Shown piece by piece: positions 9,682 to 20,887 of a stretch of 64,000 bases of DNA (within the stretch, counting starts at the first letter, position 1; every line of letters begins with the position of its first letter). The notes under the pieces are model-generated. The model did not search any database and had not been told where the DNA came from. It saw nothing but the letters and a program-made list of their open reading frames with translations. The DNA comes from Elmis aenea (lineage: Eukaryota; Arthropoda; Insecta; Coleoptera; Elmidae): the NCBI GenBank assembly GCA_947652605.1, contig OX393582.1, positions 12,734,544 through 12,798,543 of the forward strand. The letters are read 5' to 3'. Position numbers and translations under genes: made by a program.

Positions 9682-10802
9682 TGGTGAAAATTAATTTTTG
9701 CCACTAGAGACAAAAGTAAAACTTTCATGTAGGGTAGGCAATGAGAAAATGACAACTTTCTTATACATAAGAAAAAAAAGGAATTTTTTATTTGAGGCGC
9801 GTCTAACAAACTATCGATATTGAGTTTTTTAAGTTGCCGTGAACTCTTTTAAACGACTTATTCCGGTGTAGTAGTGCATAACGATGCGCTATTTTCAACC
9901 TAAAGCTTCCATGAAGAGGTTAAAAATGGTTATCAGTCCGAAACTTTTAAAAACCATTTGTAATTTGCATTAATAGTACACTTATTTTCCGATTTTTTCA
10001 GTTATCTTAACACTACCGCAAAATCGATCCTTGTTAAGTTAAAATTTGGCAAAGCCATATCAAAATCGATATCTGCGTAGCAGTCAACTTTTCACTTAAC
10101 TTTTGAAAAGCTTTTAACAACTCGGATTGAACACTTTCCATTTTAACTAAAACAAATTATTTGAGACTCGTTGAATCTCACTCCTGATTATGTATTAGCT
10201 AGAAGCCAGAATAATAATTTTATACGTGCAAGACATAATAAAAAATCATTTTGTAACTTCCAATACCGAAGCACTACAACTAACACATTAGATGATTTCC
10301 CGATACAACCATCCAACACGTCTGTACATGATTCGTTGTCGATTTTTGTGCTGTATTTATAACAGAGACGAAGCAAGGACAAGCGGTGCACTTTTCATCC
10401 CTAAATAGTTGCAAAGCAAAATGCTGTAAATCGCGATTTTCATCTGTGAAAGTATTTGATGAACCCTTATATATTTTTGTTTAGTGCAAACACCATGAAC
10501 TTTTAAATTAACACACGCTCGTTTAAATTCGGACTTGTTCAAAGTTTTTCAGCAACTTTTGTACGAGTATACCGAGCACATTATATCCATCTGACATAAC
10601 TAACCATCGATTGTGTGGTCTTGGAAATTTTTTAATGTATGACGTTCTCTATAATTAATTTAGGTTAAAAGGGAAATATTCTTTAATTATGATTTTTTAT
10701 TACATTTTTTGTGCGATATAAAAAGAGATATCGTCTATCCTATCGTTAACGTGTTCAAATTATGGGTGGCCCAAAAGTCACTTGCAGCAAGAAAAATTAA
10801 AT
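9682..10802. other. Unassigned A+T-rich stretch
   Basis: Open frames at 10171-10542 on both strands overlap each other and show no family motif. No gene or element boundary recognised. Confidence 0.4.
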
Positions 10803-10863
10803 ATGGGCGAAGTATGGTTTCAACAAGATGGTGTTACGGCCCACATATTTCGTATTTATTATG
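10803..10863 (+). pseudogene. Tc1/mariner-like DDE fragment
   Basis: A short stretch translates as MGEVWFQQDGVTAHIFRIYYD, containing the WFQQDG-TAH signature around the second catalytic Asp of DDE_3 transposases. The same signature occurs at 29322 and 47361. The rest of the gene is unrecognisable. Confidence 0.6.
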
Positions 10864-10913
10864 ACAATCTACCAGTTCGCCAGATTTGTGGGGTAATCTG
10901 AAAGGATTCTAGA

Positions 10914-11052
10914 TAAATTGCTCGAAATCAATTGCTTGAAAACGAATTTCTCGAAGCGATTTCCTCGAATGTAAATTGCTCGAAGGGTAAGTTCCTTGAA
11001 AAACGAATTGCTCGATTTTAAGTTGCTCGAAATACAATTTGCTCAAAAATTC
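10914..11052. repeat. Degenerate tandem repeat based on TTGCTCGAA
   Basis: About nine variants of AATTGCTCGAA (TTGCTTGAA, TTTCTCGAA, TTCCTCGAA and so on) follow each other every 14-20 bp. Related ATTTCGAGTAAC units occur in the opposite orientation near 11415-11440. Confidence 0.7.
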
Positions 11053-13194
11053 ATTTAAATTTATGAAATAGGCTATTTATTTAATTTACATTTTTATATT
11101 TTTATAATACTTCATGCTATGCAGGGTGGACCAAATTCAATCTCTGTTACCGTAATAGTTAGCTAAAATGTAATATTAGTCTCTTGGGCTTTTTTTTTGA
11201 CTAAAGAACGCCTGTAATCAGATAATTTATATCGCTTTCCATTTTGGCACTACGGACAAAAAATTAAATTTTATCATTTTTGATAATTATATTATTAATA
11301 ATGGACAAAATTTTATGGAGGTTTGTTATACAGATTTTTATGCTAAATTTAGAAGCAAGATTTAAATTTTTCCAGCGACCTTACCATGGAGGAATAATAG
11401 ATTTTCCAGCAATTGATTTCGAGTAACAGATTTCGAGTAGGTAATTGCATTCCAGGAATTTACCGGTTACCATCTGAAAGAGCAGGTTTTTTTTTGATAA
11501 GTCGGACACTTTGAAGGAGTAAAAAAAAACATATAACGAATAGATAATGTACCACCTGAAGTTATAAATCAAGTAAAAGAAAAAGACCTCAAATTTGTGA
11601 ACGATAGGAAGGCAACCATTTAAGGGATGTAATTTTGGTTATCGCTTTAGCAAGAAAAACTGAGCAGCACACCAGTGATTACAAAATTAAAATTTATTCT
11701 TATAAAACCGTAGTTAAAAGAAATCAGAAAATGACTTTTGTCCCACCCCGTATTTACTAAAATCAGTCAAATAAAGTATTATAGAATACATAGAAAAACA
11801 TTTTTTTAAACAGAGTTTGTATTTAGCAATCCTTCAGTTTTTTATTTTAAAAAAAAGCAATATCAAGTTGGTCCGTTGAAGAGCAGAAGCGTATTTTTAT
11901 TTTTGAACATGAAGTTCAGTAAATGTACATCTGTTTACCTCTTTAGAACGATACATACGGGTTTACATAATAAAACTGTGGGATCTCTGCAGTGATATCG
12001 ATCAGACAGTTCCACCACTCTGAAACTGGCACCGACTTTCCTACCTTCTGTAAAAACCTCCATTCGTACAAAGGTAACCAATTTTTTGTCAATTTTAATA
12101 CAACAGAAAAATATACTAGAGAAAGTATCGCAGTCACATTTACATACTAAAGAGATAGGTATGGTTTTCTGGTATTATTTTATACACTGTGACCCAGATA
12201 GAATTTCCTGAAGCTATAAGTTGATTATTTTAAGAGATAGAGCCTTAGTGCGGATTACAAATTATTTGAAGGGTTACAAATCTATATTTTACTAGTTTTA
12301 AGGTGTTCCAAATTCAAGTGTCAACAGGTTGAGCTCAATTGTTTTATTTAAGAGTTGCGTAATGCGATAAATTTATATCCAATAAGAAGTTCAGAAATCG
12401 AATTTTAAAAAAAGCCGTTTGTCAAATTACAGTCAGAAACTAATTTTAAAACATGCATATCTAGAAATACTATAAGTTTCATTTGAAACTTTTTTTTAAT
12501 AAGTTGACATTAAGGACAATAGTGGACTTTATCGCACTAATGGCGCACCCTGTATACATTTTATATTAATAATGCAAGACTCTGCGCAGGTAAATAAACT
12601 TACATTATACTTTAAATAACTGCAACTAAATTAATTCAGAGTTTACGTTTTTTAAAAAGCGTACTATTATCAATATGCTTGCTATTAAGCTCAAGAGAAA
12701 TTGTGCTCAAAGAATCCTTTTATCGCGTTTCAGGTAAATTGCCCGACCACATTTTTCCAGCGGAAAATTACAGCAAAAACGCAAACAAGAATCATTCCGC
12801 GTTGGAAATCTTTTTAGGTTTCCTTTTACCTGTGGCTTCTAAAGTAATATAATTTGTTCGGAGGTCTACACTGTAGATGTAAAATAAGAGTTATATAATA
12901 TGCTAATGTGGTTAATTGTGAAAGAAACGCTTAAAACAACGACGAGGAGATCGCTGCCGCCTGCCGGCTATTTTTGTAACAGAGTTGAATTTTTTGTGGG
13001 CTAACTTGATTTCCAAGGAAATTCTTACTGCGGTGATAGTTTCCACTTGGAGATTTTACCCGTCTTTGGCATACTAACAATCTTACTTAGCGTTGCTGGA
13101 ATTTCAAATTACCTGTGCACGTCTCGTTATCTTTTTCCTCAGTTAATATTTTTCTACTCGAAAGTAACCATTTAAACCCTGCATCTTCGTGCTA
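11053..13194. other. A+T-rich spacer with eroded TACAGGGTG-type ends
   Basis: No gene. A terminus-like GCAGGGTGGACC occurs at 11123. A possible decayed element runs from TACACTGTGACCC (12183) to GCACCCTGTA (12554). These look like worn members of the snap-back family below, but their arms cannot be aligned by eye. Confidence 0.35.
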
Positions 13195-13988
13195 TACAGG
13201 GTGTCCCAGATTACATTTCCAGCATGGAAATCTCGCTTATTATAAGAGATACAGGTTTGTTTAAATTAGATGAATTATTCTATACCTATTTTTATAAATA
13301 AGTCACAAAATGAAAAAAAAAATCATATTTTACCAATCACTTATCAAGCTATCTATGAAAATAAAAACAAAAAACAACTAATTAAATGTCAAATGACAAT
13401 AACCGTTTGTCTGCGGTATCATTTATTAGAATTTTATAGTATTGATGTGTAATTTGATAGTCTTTGTAGCAAATTTGTTATAATATAATTATGGGCACAT
13501 TTACAACTAATTAAAAATATTAAAGGTTGAAATGCTACATTCTTTGAAATAGAAACTGTGTAAAATAGATAATTCTAATTAATTATTGATTTGTTTTGGA
13601 TTTTTGGTTGGTTTCTCGAAGAAACCATATTCTTTTAACCTTCTTCCCCATGACGTGGTACCCCGGTACTTTTTTCATATTCATTCGTAAAATATTCAGT
13701 ATCCGGCTTTTGATATAATTCTGAGCCTTTGTGACATCTTCAAACTAGTTAAGATAAACATATTATCGCAATTAAACATTAAAATTTTTAAATAAATTTG
13801 TAGAAAAAAAAAATAAAAATTAATTATTGCTATTCTCTATGACGAGGTACCCGGGTACCACATGCATAAATAGTTCCTTTTGAATAAGAAACACAGAATT
13901 CATTGGTAGTATGATAAAACACTATTATTGCAAGGTACCTAAGTTTTATTTATAAAAATAAAAAAATCTTTTAAAAAGGAACATTGTA

Positions 13989-14258
13989 TTACAAATCACT
14001 GCAAGGAATACATTTTATAATTGTTTTAGTATGTTCTACACATATCGGTTTGTTCCAAACTGTTGTTTTCCAAAGTTCTTTAATGTCCTCAGTATTAGAG
14101 TGATATACTCCTGTTGCTATCAATATAGCTAAATATCCATCAAACTCTTCTTCTGTCAAATCTTTCCAAGTTTTCGGCGATTTATTAGGATTATCTACGT
14201 TCCATTTGTGGTAGACAAGATTTGCTTTTCCATTGGTATCCCGAATTATAGTTGCACA
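13989..14258 (-). pseudogene. piggyBac element 2 transposase fragment (domain start)
   Basis: The minus strand reads YHKWNVDNPNKSPK, then LTEEEFDGYLAILIATGVYH and IKELWKTTVWNKPI, ending at a stop at 13989-13991. This is the beginning of the piggyBac core domain (E-ELxxFLGILILxGV....LW). The catalytic Asp region is deleted. Confidence 0.65.
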
Positions 14259-14388
14259 TTACTGGAGTAAATATCCGTTTGAATGTATGTTTGATAGAAA
14301 GAGTTTTCGTAGCTGTTGCAGGGCCTGGTTTTTGGCGTAAAATATTTTGTTTAAGAGTTTGAGTTGTCATTTTAGAAGGCGTCGACTT

Positions 14389-14646
14389 TCATTGTGTACC
14401 GTCTTTACACAAAAATTCTGTTTCACTTTGTGCTTCCGCTTCTTGGTCACTATCTTCCTCTTCACTGCTTTCTTCTACTTTTATCTTATTTTGTTTGTCA
14501 GCGTAAACATCTTCATCATTCTCTTGTGAACCTGTGGCATTCAGGGGCAGCCATTCATCCTTTGATGCATCACCTTCAAAAAGTTCTTCTGTATCACTGT
14601 CCTCCATAAATTTTTCTATATAAGCAACTTGTTGTTCATAAGTCAT
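14389..14646 (-). pseudogene. piggyBac element 2 transposase N-terminus
   Basis: 85 residues, beginning MTYEQQVAYIEKFMEDSDTE and rich in Glu and Asp (VEESSEEEDSDQEAEAQSE). This is the acidic tail that precedes the DDE domain in piggyBac proteins. It ends in a stop before the domain fragment at 13989-14258, so the gene is broken. Confidence 0.6.
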
Positions 14647-15860
14647 TCTAAAAATTTTGGTTTTGTAAACGATTTTATATTATATATTACAATTCCTTAA
14701 ATACAGTCAAAATACAGTATTTGTAATATTGTGATATTGATTTTAGGTTATTTTTGAAATTGTAAACTTACCTTTGAAATTCACTTTTGGAAACGTCCCT
14801 ATGGGGCACAGCCATATTTCACCACTTTGTTAAACTTAATTCACAGAAACTAACCTAAAAGTTATGTTTACAGCATAATAAAATGACAGATTCCCAGTTT
14901 TTTAGTCATTGCTACCCGGGTACCTCGTCATAGAGCAACGTACAAAAATCTAACCATGGGGAAGAAGGTTAAATTTACTTCTGTAATTACGCACCCTTCG
15001 TTGCCTTTTCTCGGGTTTTAGCACTAACAATAAGTATATTCGCTCAGCTTCTACACAGTTTTTATGGTAAAGAATCTAGCATCTCAACATGTCAAATTTT
15101 TTGCTATTTTAAATAATTGTAACAACTAAGTACTACAAACTATCGAATTACACAAGAATAATATGAAATTCTAATAAATGATACCGCGAACAACTAGTAA
15201 CTATCATTTGACATTTAATTAGTTGTTTTTTGTTTTTATTTTCATAAGTAGCTTGATAAGTGATGGGTAAAATACGATTTTTTTTCCATTTTGTAACTTA
15301 TTTATAAAAATAGGTATAGCATGTGAAGAGCCAGGGCGAAGAACGTGTTAAGTCATTTTCTTTCAATTTTGCGAAATCCATTTGCGAACTTAAAAAACCC
15401 AAATTTTCTCACAAAATATTTTAATACTCTCTATTTCTGTACTGTTTTAACTTCAATGTGTATCGAACGAGAACATGTATATGTTTTAGGCAAAATACAA
15501 AACACTTTTACAGGTCTTAGTTTTAAAACAAAATAGCAACCCACTATTGTAATGGGAAATAACGTGTTAAATCAATGAAGGATGATAGAGAATATTAATA
15601 TGTAACCAAAAACATCATGTTATTTTATTTGAAAACTTATTGTATAAAATACAATTTATAAACATATAATTATTGAAAAGTTAGTAAAAAGATTACGCAA
15701 CAGTTATTTCTCATCATTTTGAACGAAGTCTCTCATAATAGGTTTGAGATTCTTTTTTGCAAAATGTTTTTAGTACCATTAAATCCTCCTTTTTCTCTCT
15801 CGAAATAGGTATTTGTTCTAAAACAAAATAATGAAAATAAGTTATCTAGTACATACCTTC

Positions 15861-16109
15861 CTAAATAGTTTTTATTATTGTATGAATAATTTCATTAATT
15901 GTTGTACACTTACTGAAATAGCATCTCGACGGGAAGAAAAATAAACCATTCTCCAAGACGGGTTCAATTATTATTTTCTTCTTTGGAGTTACTACAGAAG
16001 AAACCCATGCTCCATTATAAGTGTCCCTGAACATAACAAGTTTTGGATGCTCTATTGAAATCTTGAGCTCTCTAACCCTTTCGAGCATAGTGTCCTCAGG
16101 TGAGGACAT
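15861..16109 (-). pseudogene. DUF7869-like protein, C-terminal piece
   Basis: After the first few codons, which belong to the piggyBac 3 end, the frame reads LERVRELKISIEHPKL, then VMFRDTYNGAWVSSVV. DUF7869-type proteins usually end with an 'RPI.EL.IS..HP..V..R..YNG.....VI' segment, so this is probably the displaced 3' part of the gene at 18818-19579. Confidence 0.55.
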
Positions 16110-18823
16110 TTGTTTTTGTACTTCTACTGCATGAGTTTATTATTTTTATTTATTATTACCTAAAAAAAATATTTTTCAATAGTTTTACTTATTGGCAATG
16201 TAATAAACAATAACCTTTTACCCAATTTTCGATAATTACTTTTTAATTACAACAAAAAAAATATTCCTCATATGAGGACATTATGCAGAAAATGTTATCA
16301 TAAGTACATGATCTAAATCTATAAGAGCCAATCGAGTAAATAACTACAATATTACTACAAAACTGAATTTTTATTTAAAACAAAGTTAAATTAAGTCGAT
16401 ACATTTATAATTCCTAAAACAAAGTTTATGTGTGAAAATCTTCAAAGCACTCTGGGCATAAACTGCAGTTACATCTTCCACATTTGTATCGTGTTTTCGA
16501 TTTACATCCTGCTCTTTTACACCTTCCTGCGTATTTTTCATCTGATTTTTTTGGATAGTGTCTTCCTTTGTCCAACCGTTTTTCTATGGGGACAACAATT
16601 TTTGGTTTCTTTTTAGTAGGTGCAGGCGGCGTCTTGCTTCGCGATCTAGGACGCCCTTTCTTTTTTTGCGCATCACCTTGATAGATTAATGCTGTGGCCA
16701 CCCGAGCCTTAAAATTCAATAGATCTAATTCGTTTTCCTCTTGGTGACCGTTCCACTTCCAAATGATCCAAGAATTTATAATTGCAATATTTACAAGGTG
16801 ATAAAAAATCCTCATGTACCACCTTTTGTTTTTCGTTGCATTTCTGTACAAGGAAAGAAAGTAGTCCATGAGGTCCACACCCCCCATATTTTTATTATAA
16901 ATATTTACAGCATGTGGACGTATGACTTCCACTTTCTTTTTTTCTTTTTTACTAAATCGCAATACCTTCTCAAGTGGATTTACTCCTGCGCAACTGGATA
17001 TCATGTGAACAATGGAATTATCGTTCCATTGTATTAAAATAATTCCATTACTAGATATTATCGAATGGTAGGTTCCTCTTTGGCTTTTCTTAAGTTCTGG
17101 TTCCTTTTTCAATAATTTATTACATTCCTTTGGAATTCTGTCCTTTCTAATTGTACCCAAATAAAATATATCAATTTCTTTTAATTTTAAAATTAATTTC
17201 ATACTGGAAAAAAAATTATCAGCATGTATTTTATGTTTTTTTCCTTCAATACCATGGCATAAACGTAGCACAACATCTCCAGCTAGTCCATAGTTCGAAA
17301 TTTTATTCCGACCACCACCACTTCCCTGATAAATTTCAAAACAGTATAGGTATCCCGATACCCCACATAGACACCACACCTTGTAACCCCATTTTTTAGG
17401 TTTTTTCGGTAAATACTGTTTAAGCGATGAGCGGCCTTTGAATGGAATCATCATTTCATCAATTGCCAAGTTTTCTTCCGGATCTACTGCTGCATGAAAT
17501 GAATTGTGCAAATGAGTTATTATAGGTCTTAAACGAATTAATTTATCAGTGTTTTCTGTTGATATGGTTGTCGCATCCATGAAATGTAGTTGACGACGAA
17601 TTTCTTCAAATCGATTAACAGTCATTGCATCTGCTATTATACTCATGCGTAATCCACCATCCGACGACCAATATTGTCTAATTCTAGCATATTTAATGTA
17701 AGACATCATTATGGTAATACCTAGATATACTTTTAATTCTGACAGAGTCAAGTTAAAATTTGTTTTACCATTTTGAAATGCATATAAGTTCGTTTGATAA
17801 ACGATTTCTTGTAGCAATGAGTCCGGAAAAAAATTTGAAAAATATTCAATTGGTGTCGTGTACTTGATATTAATTTTATGTTGTCCACTAAAGACATGAT
17901 TATTGATGATAGGGTCAGTACCAATTTTCCAAAACGGACTGTCTACAGGGACTTCTGAAATTGCTGTATCATTATCAACAACATTTTCATCTTCAGATTC
18001 ATCCTCTTCATCAGATACGTTCAATTCTGATTCCAAAATAGTATCGTCGTTTATTAAGTCATCTTCGGAGTCTTCGTTCATGTAAAGAGTCACCATTTCC
18101 TGTAGTTCCTTCTCAGTCAGAGGTCGTTTGTTATGGTTCTTATTTCTTGATTGCCTTGCTGGTATTGTATCAATTTGTCTACTGGAACATGAATGATCCA
18201 TATTTGGTGGCTCATCATCTCTTGATTTTTTAAAATTGAATTGAACGGTCAAGGCATTGTCAACATTTTCTATAATAGCAGCGTCATCCTCAATTAACTG
18301 AAGCAGTTCCTTTTGATTTAATTTTCGACTCATTCTATAAATAAATATAACATTAATAATAAATATTAAAACATTATTAAAAAATATTTTTGAATTACGT
18401 ATATTAGCGCCAAAATTAAATGTTACTTTTTTGGCATGCTGTCCTCGTATGAGACAACAATTAATATATGCTAATATTTTGATTTAACTGATAAAAACAA
18501 ATAAAACTCATTGAAATAGTATAATTTATAGTATAATTAATAAGATATATAATTTTCTTACCTTTTTCAAATATATTTTCCTTAAGTAATGTTAATAAAA
18601 CTAGCACATATGCACACACTGTGTTTCACGCCGGCCATTACTGTCACAAACAATATTCAGAAACCTTCCAGAAACATAACCTATATCTGAATAAAGCCAA
18701 AACACATTACATATTATACAAAACTGTTGATTTTATTTACGATACATTTACATAATAAATAATATCAGTTATTATATTGAAAACTATAAAAAACATTAAT
18801 GTCCCCAAATGAGGACACTATGC
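16085..18823 (-). mobile_element. piggyBac element 3 (~2.7 kb), with intact transposase
   Basis: Inverted ends: GCATAGTGTCCTCAGGTGAG at 16085 and the complementary sequence ending TGAGGACACTATGC at 18823. Second internal copies are TCCTCATATGAGGA (16265-16278) and GTCCTCGTATGAGAC (about 18442-18456). The element interrupts the DUF7869-like gene exactly at these ends. No TTAA duplication is visible at the outer edges, although a TTAA occurs at 18796-18799, so the termini are less certain than the content. Confidence 0.65.
16426..18333 (-). CDS. piggyBac transposase (635 aa, apparently intact)
   Basis: Catalyses cut-and-paste transposition in the nucleus. The layout is complete: acidic N-terminal tail (about 84-125); DDE_Tnp_1_7 domain from about 158 (YTTPIEYFSNFFPDSLLQEI) with D292 (AIDEMMIPFKG), D372 (IHADNFFSS) and D487/D490 (NKNMGGVDLMD) in the positions of the piggyBac catalytic triad; a basic linker (KKKGRPRSRSKTPP); and a C-terminal Cys-rich zinc domain (605-629, C-x4-C-x7-C-x2-C-x-C-x2-C-x2-C). 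Length is typical of the family (about 580-650). No internal stop or frameshift, so it may be active or recently so. Palindromes of the TCCTCATATGAGGA type lie on both sides, one just upstream of the start. The start is the first Met of the frame (MSRKLNQKEL). Confidence 0.95.
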   Translation of the reverse strand: MSRKLNQKELLQLIEDDAAIIENVDNALTVQFNFKKSRDDEPPNMDHSCSSRQIDTIPARQSRNKNHNKRPLTEKELQEMVTLYMNEDSEDDLINDDTILESELNVSDEEDESEDENVVDNDTAISEVPVDSPFWKIGTDPIINNHVFSGQHKINIKYTTPIEYFSNFFPDSLLQEIVYQTNLYAFQNGKTNFNLTLSELKVYLGITIMMSYIKYARIRQYWSSDGGLRMSIIADAMTVNRFEEIRRQLHFMDATTISTENTDKLIRLRPIITHLHNSFHAAVDPEENLAIDEMMIPFKGRSSLKQYLPKKPKKWGYKVWCLCGVSGYLYCFEIYQGSGGGRNKISNYGLAGDVVLRLCHGIEGKKHKIHADNFFSSMKLILKLKEIDIFYLGTIRKDRIPKECNKLLKKEPELKKSQRGTYHSIISSNGIILIQWNDNSIVHMISSCAGVNPLEKVLRFSKKEKKKVEVIRPHAVNIYNKNMGGVDLMDYFLSLYRNATKNKRWYMRIFYHLVNIAIINSWIIWKWNGHQEENELDLLNFKARVATALIYQGDAQKKKGRPRSRSKTPPAPTKKKPKIVVPIEKRLDKGRHYPKKSDEKYAGRCKRAGCKSKTRYKCGRCNCSLCPECFEDFHT

Positions 18824-19579
18824 TGTATCAGTAACAGAGTGGTAAATTAATTCATGCATGAAAGGGCTAATGGGTCGCATTTTCATCGGAGCTTGTTTTA
18901 CATAACGGTCTTTTAGAAACTCCGACCAATCCCTGATCATGTATTTGTTTACTTTTTCTACATTAAATGGAGAAGGTTTCTTGCGAGCATTTTCTATTTC
19001 AGAAATCCAATCCTTAGGTAATTCGGCAGCACACTTTTGGTTTATTATGCCCATATCTTTGTCACACTCAAGAAAAGAATGACCACGAATAGGGAATGTC
19101 ACAGTTACAGAGTCAAATCTAAGTAACTTGTGAACCAAGTAATGAAGGAATCTTACAACAGTCCAGTTCTTGTTTTGTCCTCCGCAAGAGTCACAGAATA
19201 TGTTAAAAATTCTGACAGAAGGTGATAAGTAATGTGTGACATAATCATACAAGAATGAACTGACCTCATTTGAACCCTTATGCCCAACTGCTTCTGTATA
19301 ACAGTAAAAACGCACATTAGAGTCACTTAGCCTGTGAATATTAAAAGAAAAAAATGAAAACTGACTTCCCATCAAATTGAAATTTTTTAAAAGTTGCATT
19401 CTTTCATGTTTTTGAATACTTTCAAAACACTTATACCGTTTGCATTCACAATTTTTGCCCTCAACATGGGACTGAAGACGCAGTTTTTTGGTTGCATCAA
19501 TAATCCGACCACTTGTTTTCCTTTTTTTGGTTAATGTACTCTTAATATTCCCTTCATCAGAATCACATTCACTATCCAT
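18818..19579 (-). CDS. DUF7869-like transposase-type protein, truncated
   Basis: 253 residues. The N-terminal region has CECKRYKCFESIQKHERMQ, a Cys-rich 'C.C..KC...I....R' motif, then NFNLMGSQ. The main domain has FSFNIHRLSDSNVRFYCYTE, then IFCDSCGGQNKNWTVVRFLH and FPIRGHSFLECDKDMGIIN, with invariant-looking Asp, GGQN, GHS and CD-D-G positions reminiscent of an RNase H-fold nuclease. Many insect proteins of unknown function carry this domain; I name it from memory as DUF7869. The frame is cut by piggyBac 3, where the last codons and stop come from its end. The segment between the Cys-rich block and the domain looks shorter than usual, so this copy is probably non-autonomous. Confidence 0.7.
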   Translation of the reverse strand: MDSECDSDEGNIKSTLTKKRKTSGRIIDATKKLRLQSHVEGKNCECKRYKCFESIQKHERMQLLKNFNLMGSQFSFFSFNIHRLSDSNVRFYCYTEAVGHKGSNEVSSFLYDYVTHYLSPSVRIFNIFCDSCGGQNKNWTVVRFLHYLVHKLLRFDSVTVTFPIRGHSFLECDKDMGIINQKCAAELPKDWISEIENARKKPSPFNVEKVNKYMIRDWSEFLKDRYVKQAPMKMRPISPFMHELIYHSVTDTA

Positions 19580-19915
19580 ATTTTGATAATATTAAACAAA
19601 TAATATAGAATAATATTAAATAAAAGCACACTGTCACAATCTGCTACAGTAAACGACCTCAAATTACTGATTATAACCTGAAAGTTGCAACCTTCCATAT
19701 TTGACTTAACACATTCTTCCCTCTTCCAGAAGGACTTAACACGTTTTTAACCAGTGTGATATTTTTCAACTGTAAATATCAGCTTGACTAAGTTCGTTCT
19801 TCCCCCTGTTGTTAATACCAAAATGTTCGCCATAGTCAGATAAATACGGCAGTGCCATCTGTTGATTTTAAGAAAAAAATGACTTAACACGTTCTTCACC
19901 CTGGGTCTTCATGTG

Positions 19916-20315
19916 ATTTACGAAAAAAAAAACACAAAACAATTTCGCATTGACAATTAACCTGTGCTAAGTACAATAGTTTATGGTTTTGACAATCACC
20001 GCAACAAAATTACATTTATATCAATAAATTAAAAGTATGAGTTAATTATTCATTGAACTTTATTTATTATTAAGTTATTAGAACAAAAAATTAACGTTAA
20101 TTACGGTTATTTGAAGTTATTCGTGTTGAAATTCGACGAATACTATTTGTAGTACCTAATATTCATGAAAAAGTTATCTTGTGGACGCTACCAGCAAAAG
20201 AATTAAAAAGGAAAGCAAAAATTTTCAAAAAATGACGTAAACAGTTGATTGAATTTTTTGCTAATGTACCTCACCGTGAAGTTGGTGGAACAAAATAATT
20301 TTTTAAATTATCCCA
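19916..20315. other. Unassigned spacer
   Basis: No gene. The stretch TTTTGCTAATGTACCTCACCGTGAAG at about 20258-20283 is repeated in similar form just right of the pogo element (about 22905-22950), so it belongs to an older repeat in which pogo landed. Confidence 0.4.
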
Positions 20316-20887
20316 TAGGGTAAAACCCCCAAACATTGGCACTTTAAGGCTATAGAGACAAATAAAACCGTTTATTTAACAATTTATCATGTAAAAGCCC
20401 AAAAATGAATTTTTATTACATTCCGCAAAGTTAGTTCTTACTATTACAGTTGCATTTTTTTCTTTTTAAGATCAATTATGTTCCTTTTTCCTCAAATTTA
20501 TAAAATTGGTCCGATTTTCTAGTCATTGGCACATTAATACCAATGATTGGCACTTGAATTATTCCAGTAATTGGCACCCCTTACTGTTCGTTAGAACCAT
20601 TGGGATGTAAGGTGGTATGGTTGGTTGGGAGGGTAGTTTTAGTTAAAATATAGTTTTTATGGTTACCTTAGATACATAGTATAATAGAATAAAATATAAC
20701 TTTCAAAATAATGTTTATTGTTGAAAAATCTAGATTATAAAAATATATAAAAATTAAAAAAATTCTTCATAAAATAATACTTATTAACCGAGGAACAAAA
20801 ATATATAATACTGCAGTGTTAAAGGCCCAATAATGAGCCACGTGATGCGCATGTTTGACATATAAAGTTTTCCTTGAAGTTTTGGCG

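Larger units (their letters stand above)
13639..14968 (-). mobile_element. piggyBac element 2 (non-autonomous, 1.33 kb)
   Basis: TTAA duplications lie at 13635-13638 and 14969-14972. Terminal inverted repeats begin CCTTCTTCCCCATG. Internal inverted copies of CTCTATGACGAGGTACCCGG occur at about 13835 and 14913-14934, centred on the palindrome GGTACCCGGGTACC (13846-13859). It lies in the loop of snap-back element A. Confidence 0.92.
13195..15319. mobile_element. Snap-back element A (TACAGGGTGTCCCAG family)
   Basis: The left arm starts TACAGGGTGTCCCAGATTAC (13195). Its later part, including TCATATTTTACC...TCTATGAAAATAAAAAC and the ATTTGACAT block, returns inverted at 15060-15318. The halves are separated by piggyBac 2, which inserted in the loop. 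The right arm stops at TATAGCA, where the CATGTG-flanked element is inserted, and its outer end is missing. Compared with element B, the left arm has lost about 300 bp after GATGAATTATTC. The loop region carries the same DUF4817-like remnant as B, in opposite orientation. Confidence 0.85.
15326..19909 (-). mobile_element. DNA transposon with DUF7869-like transposase and CATGTG target duplication
   Basis: Terminal inverted repeats start AAGAGCCAGGGCGAAGAACG on the left and AAGACCCAGGGTGAAGAACG at the right end read inward, then both continue TGTTAAGTCATTTT. Direct repeats CATGTG flank them (15320-15325 and 19910-19915). The motif GACTTAACACGTTCTTC, or its complement, recurs at 15338-15354, 15561-15573, 19703-19719, 19733-19748 and 19881-19897. 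The body is about 1.85 kb once piggyBac 3 is removed, and holds a transposase-like gene in two parts. I cannot place the 6-bp duplication and termini in a known superfamily with confidence. Confidence 0.75.
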
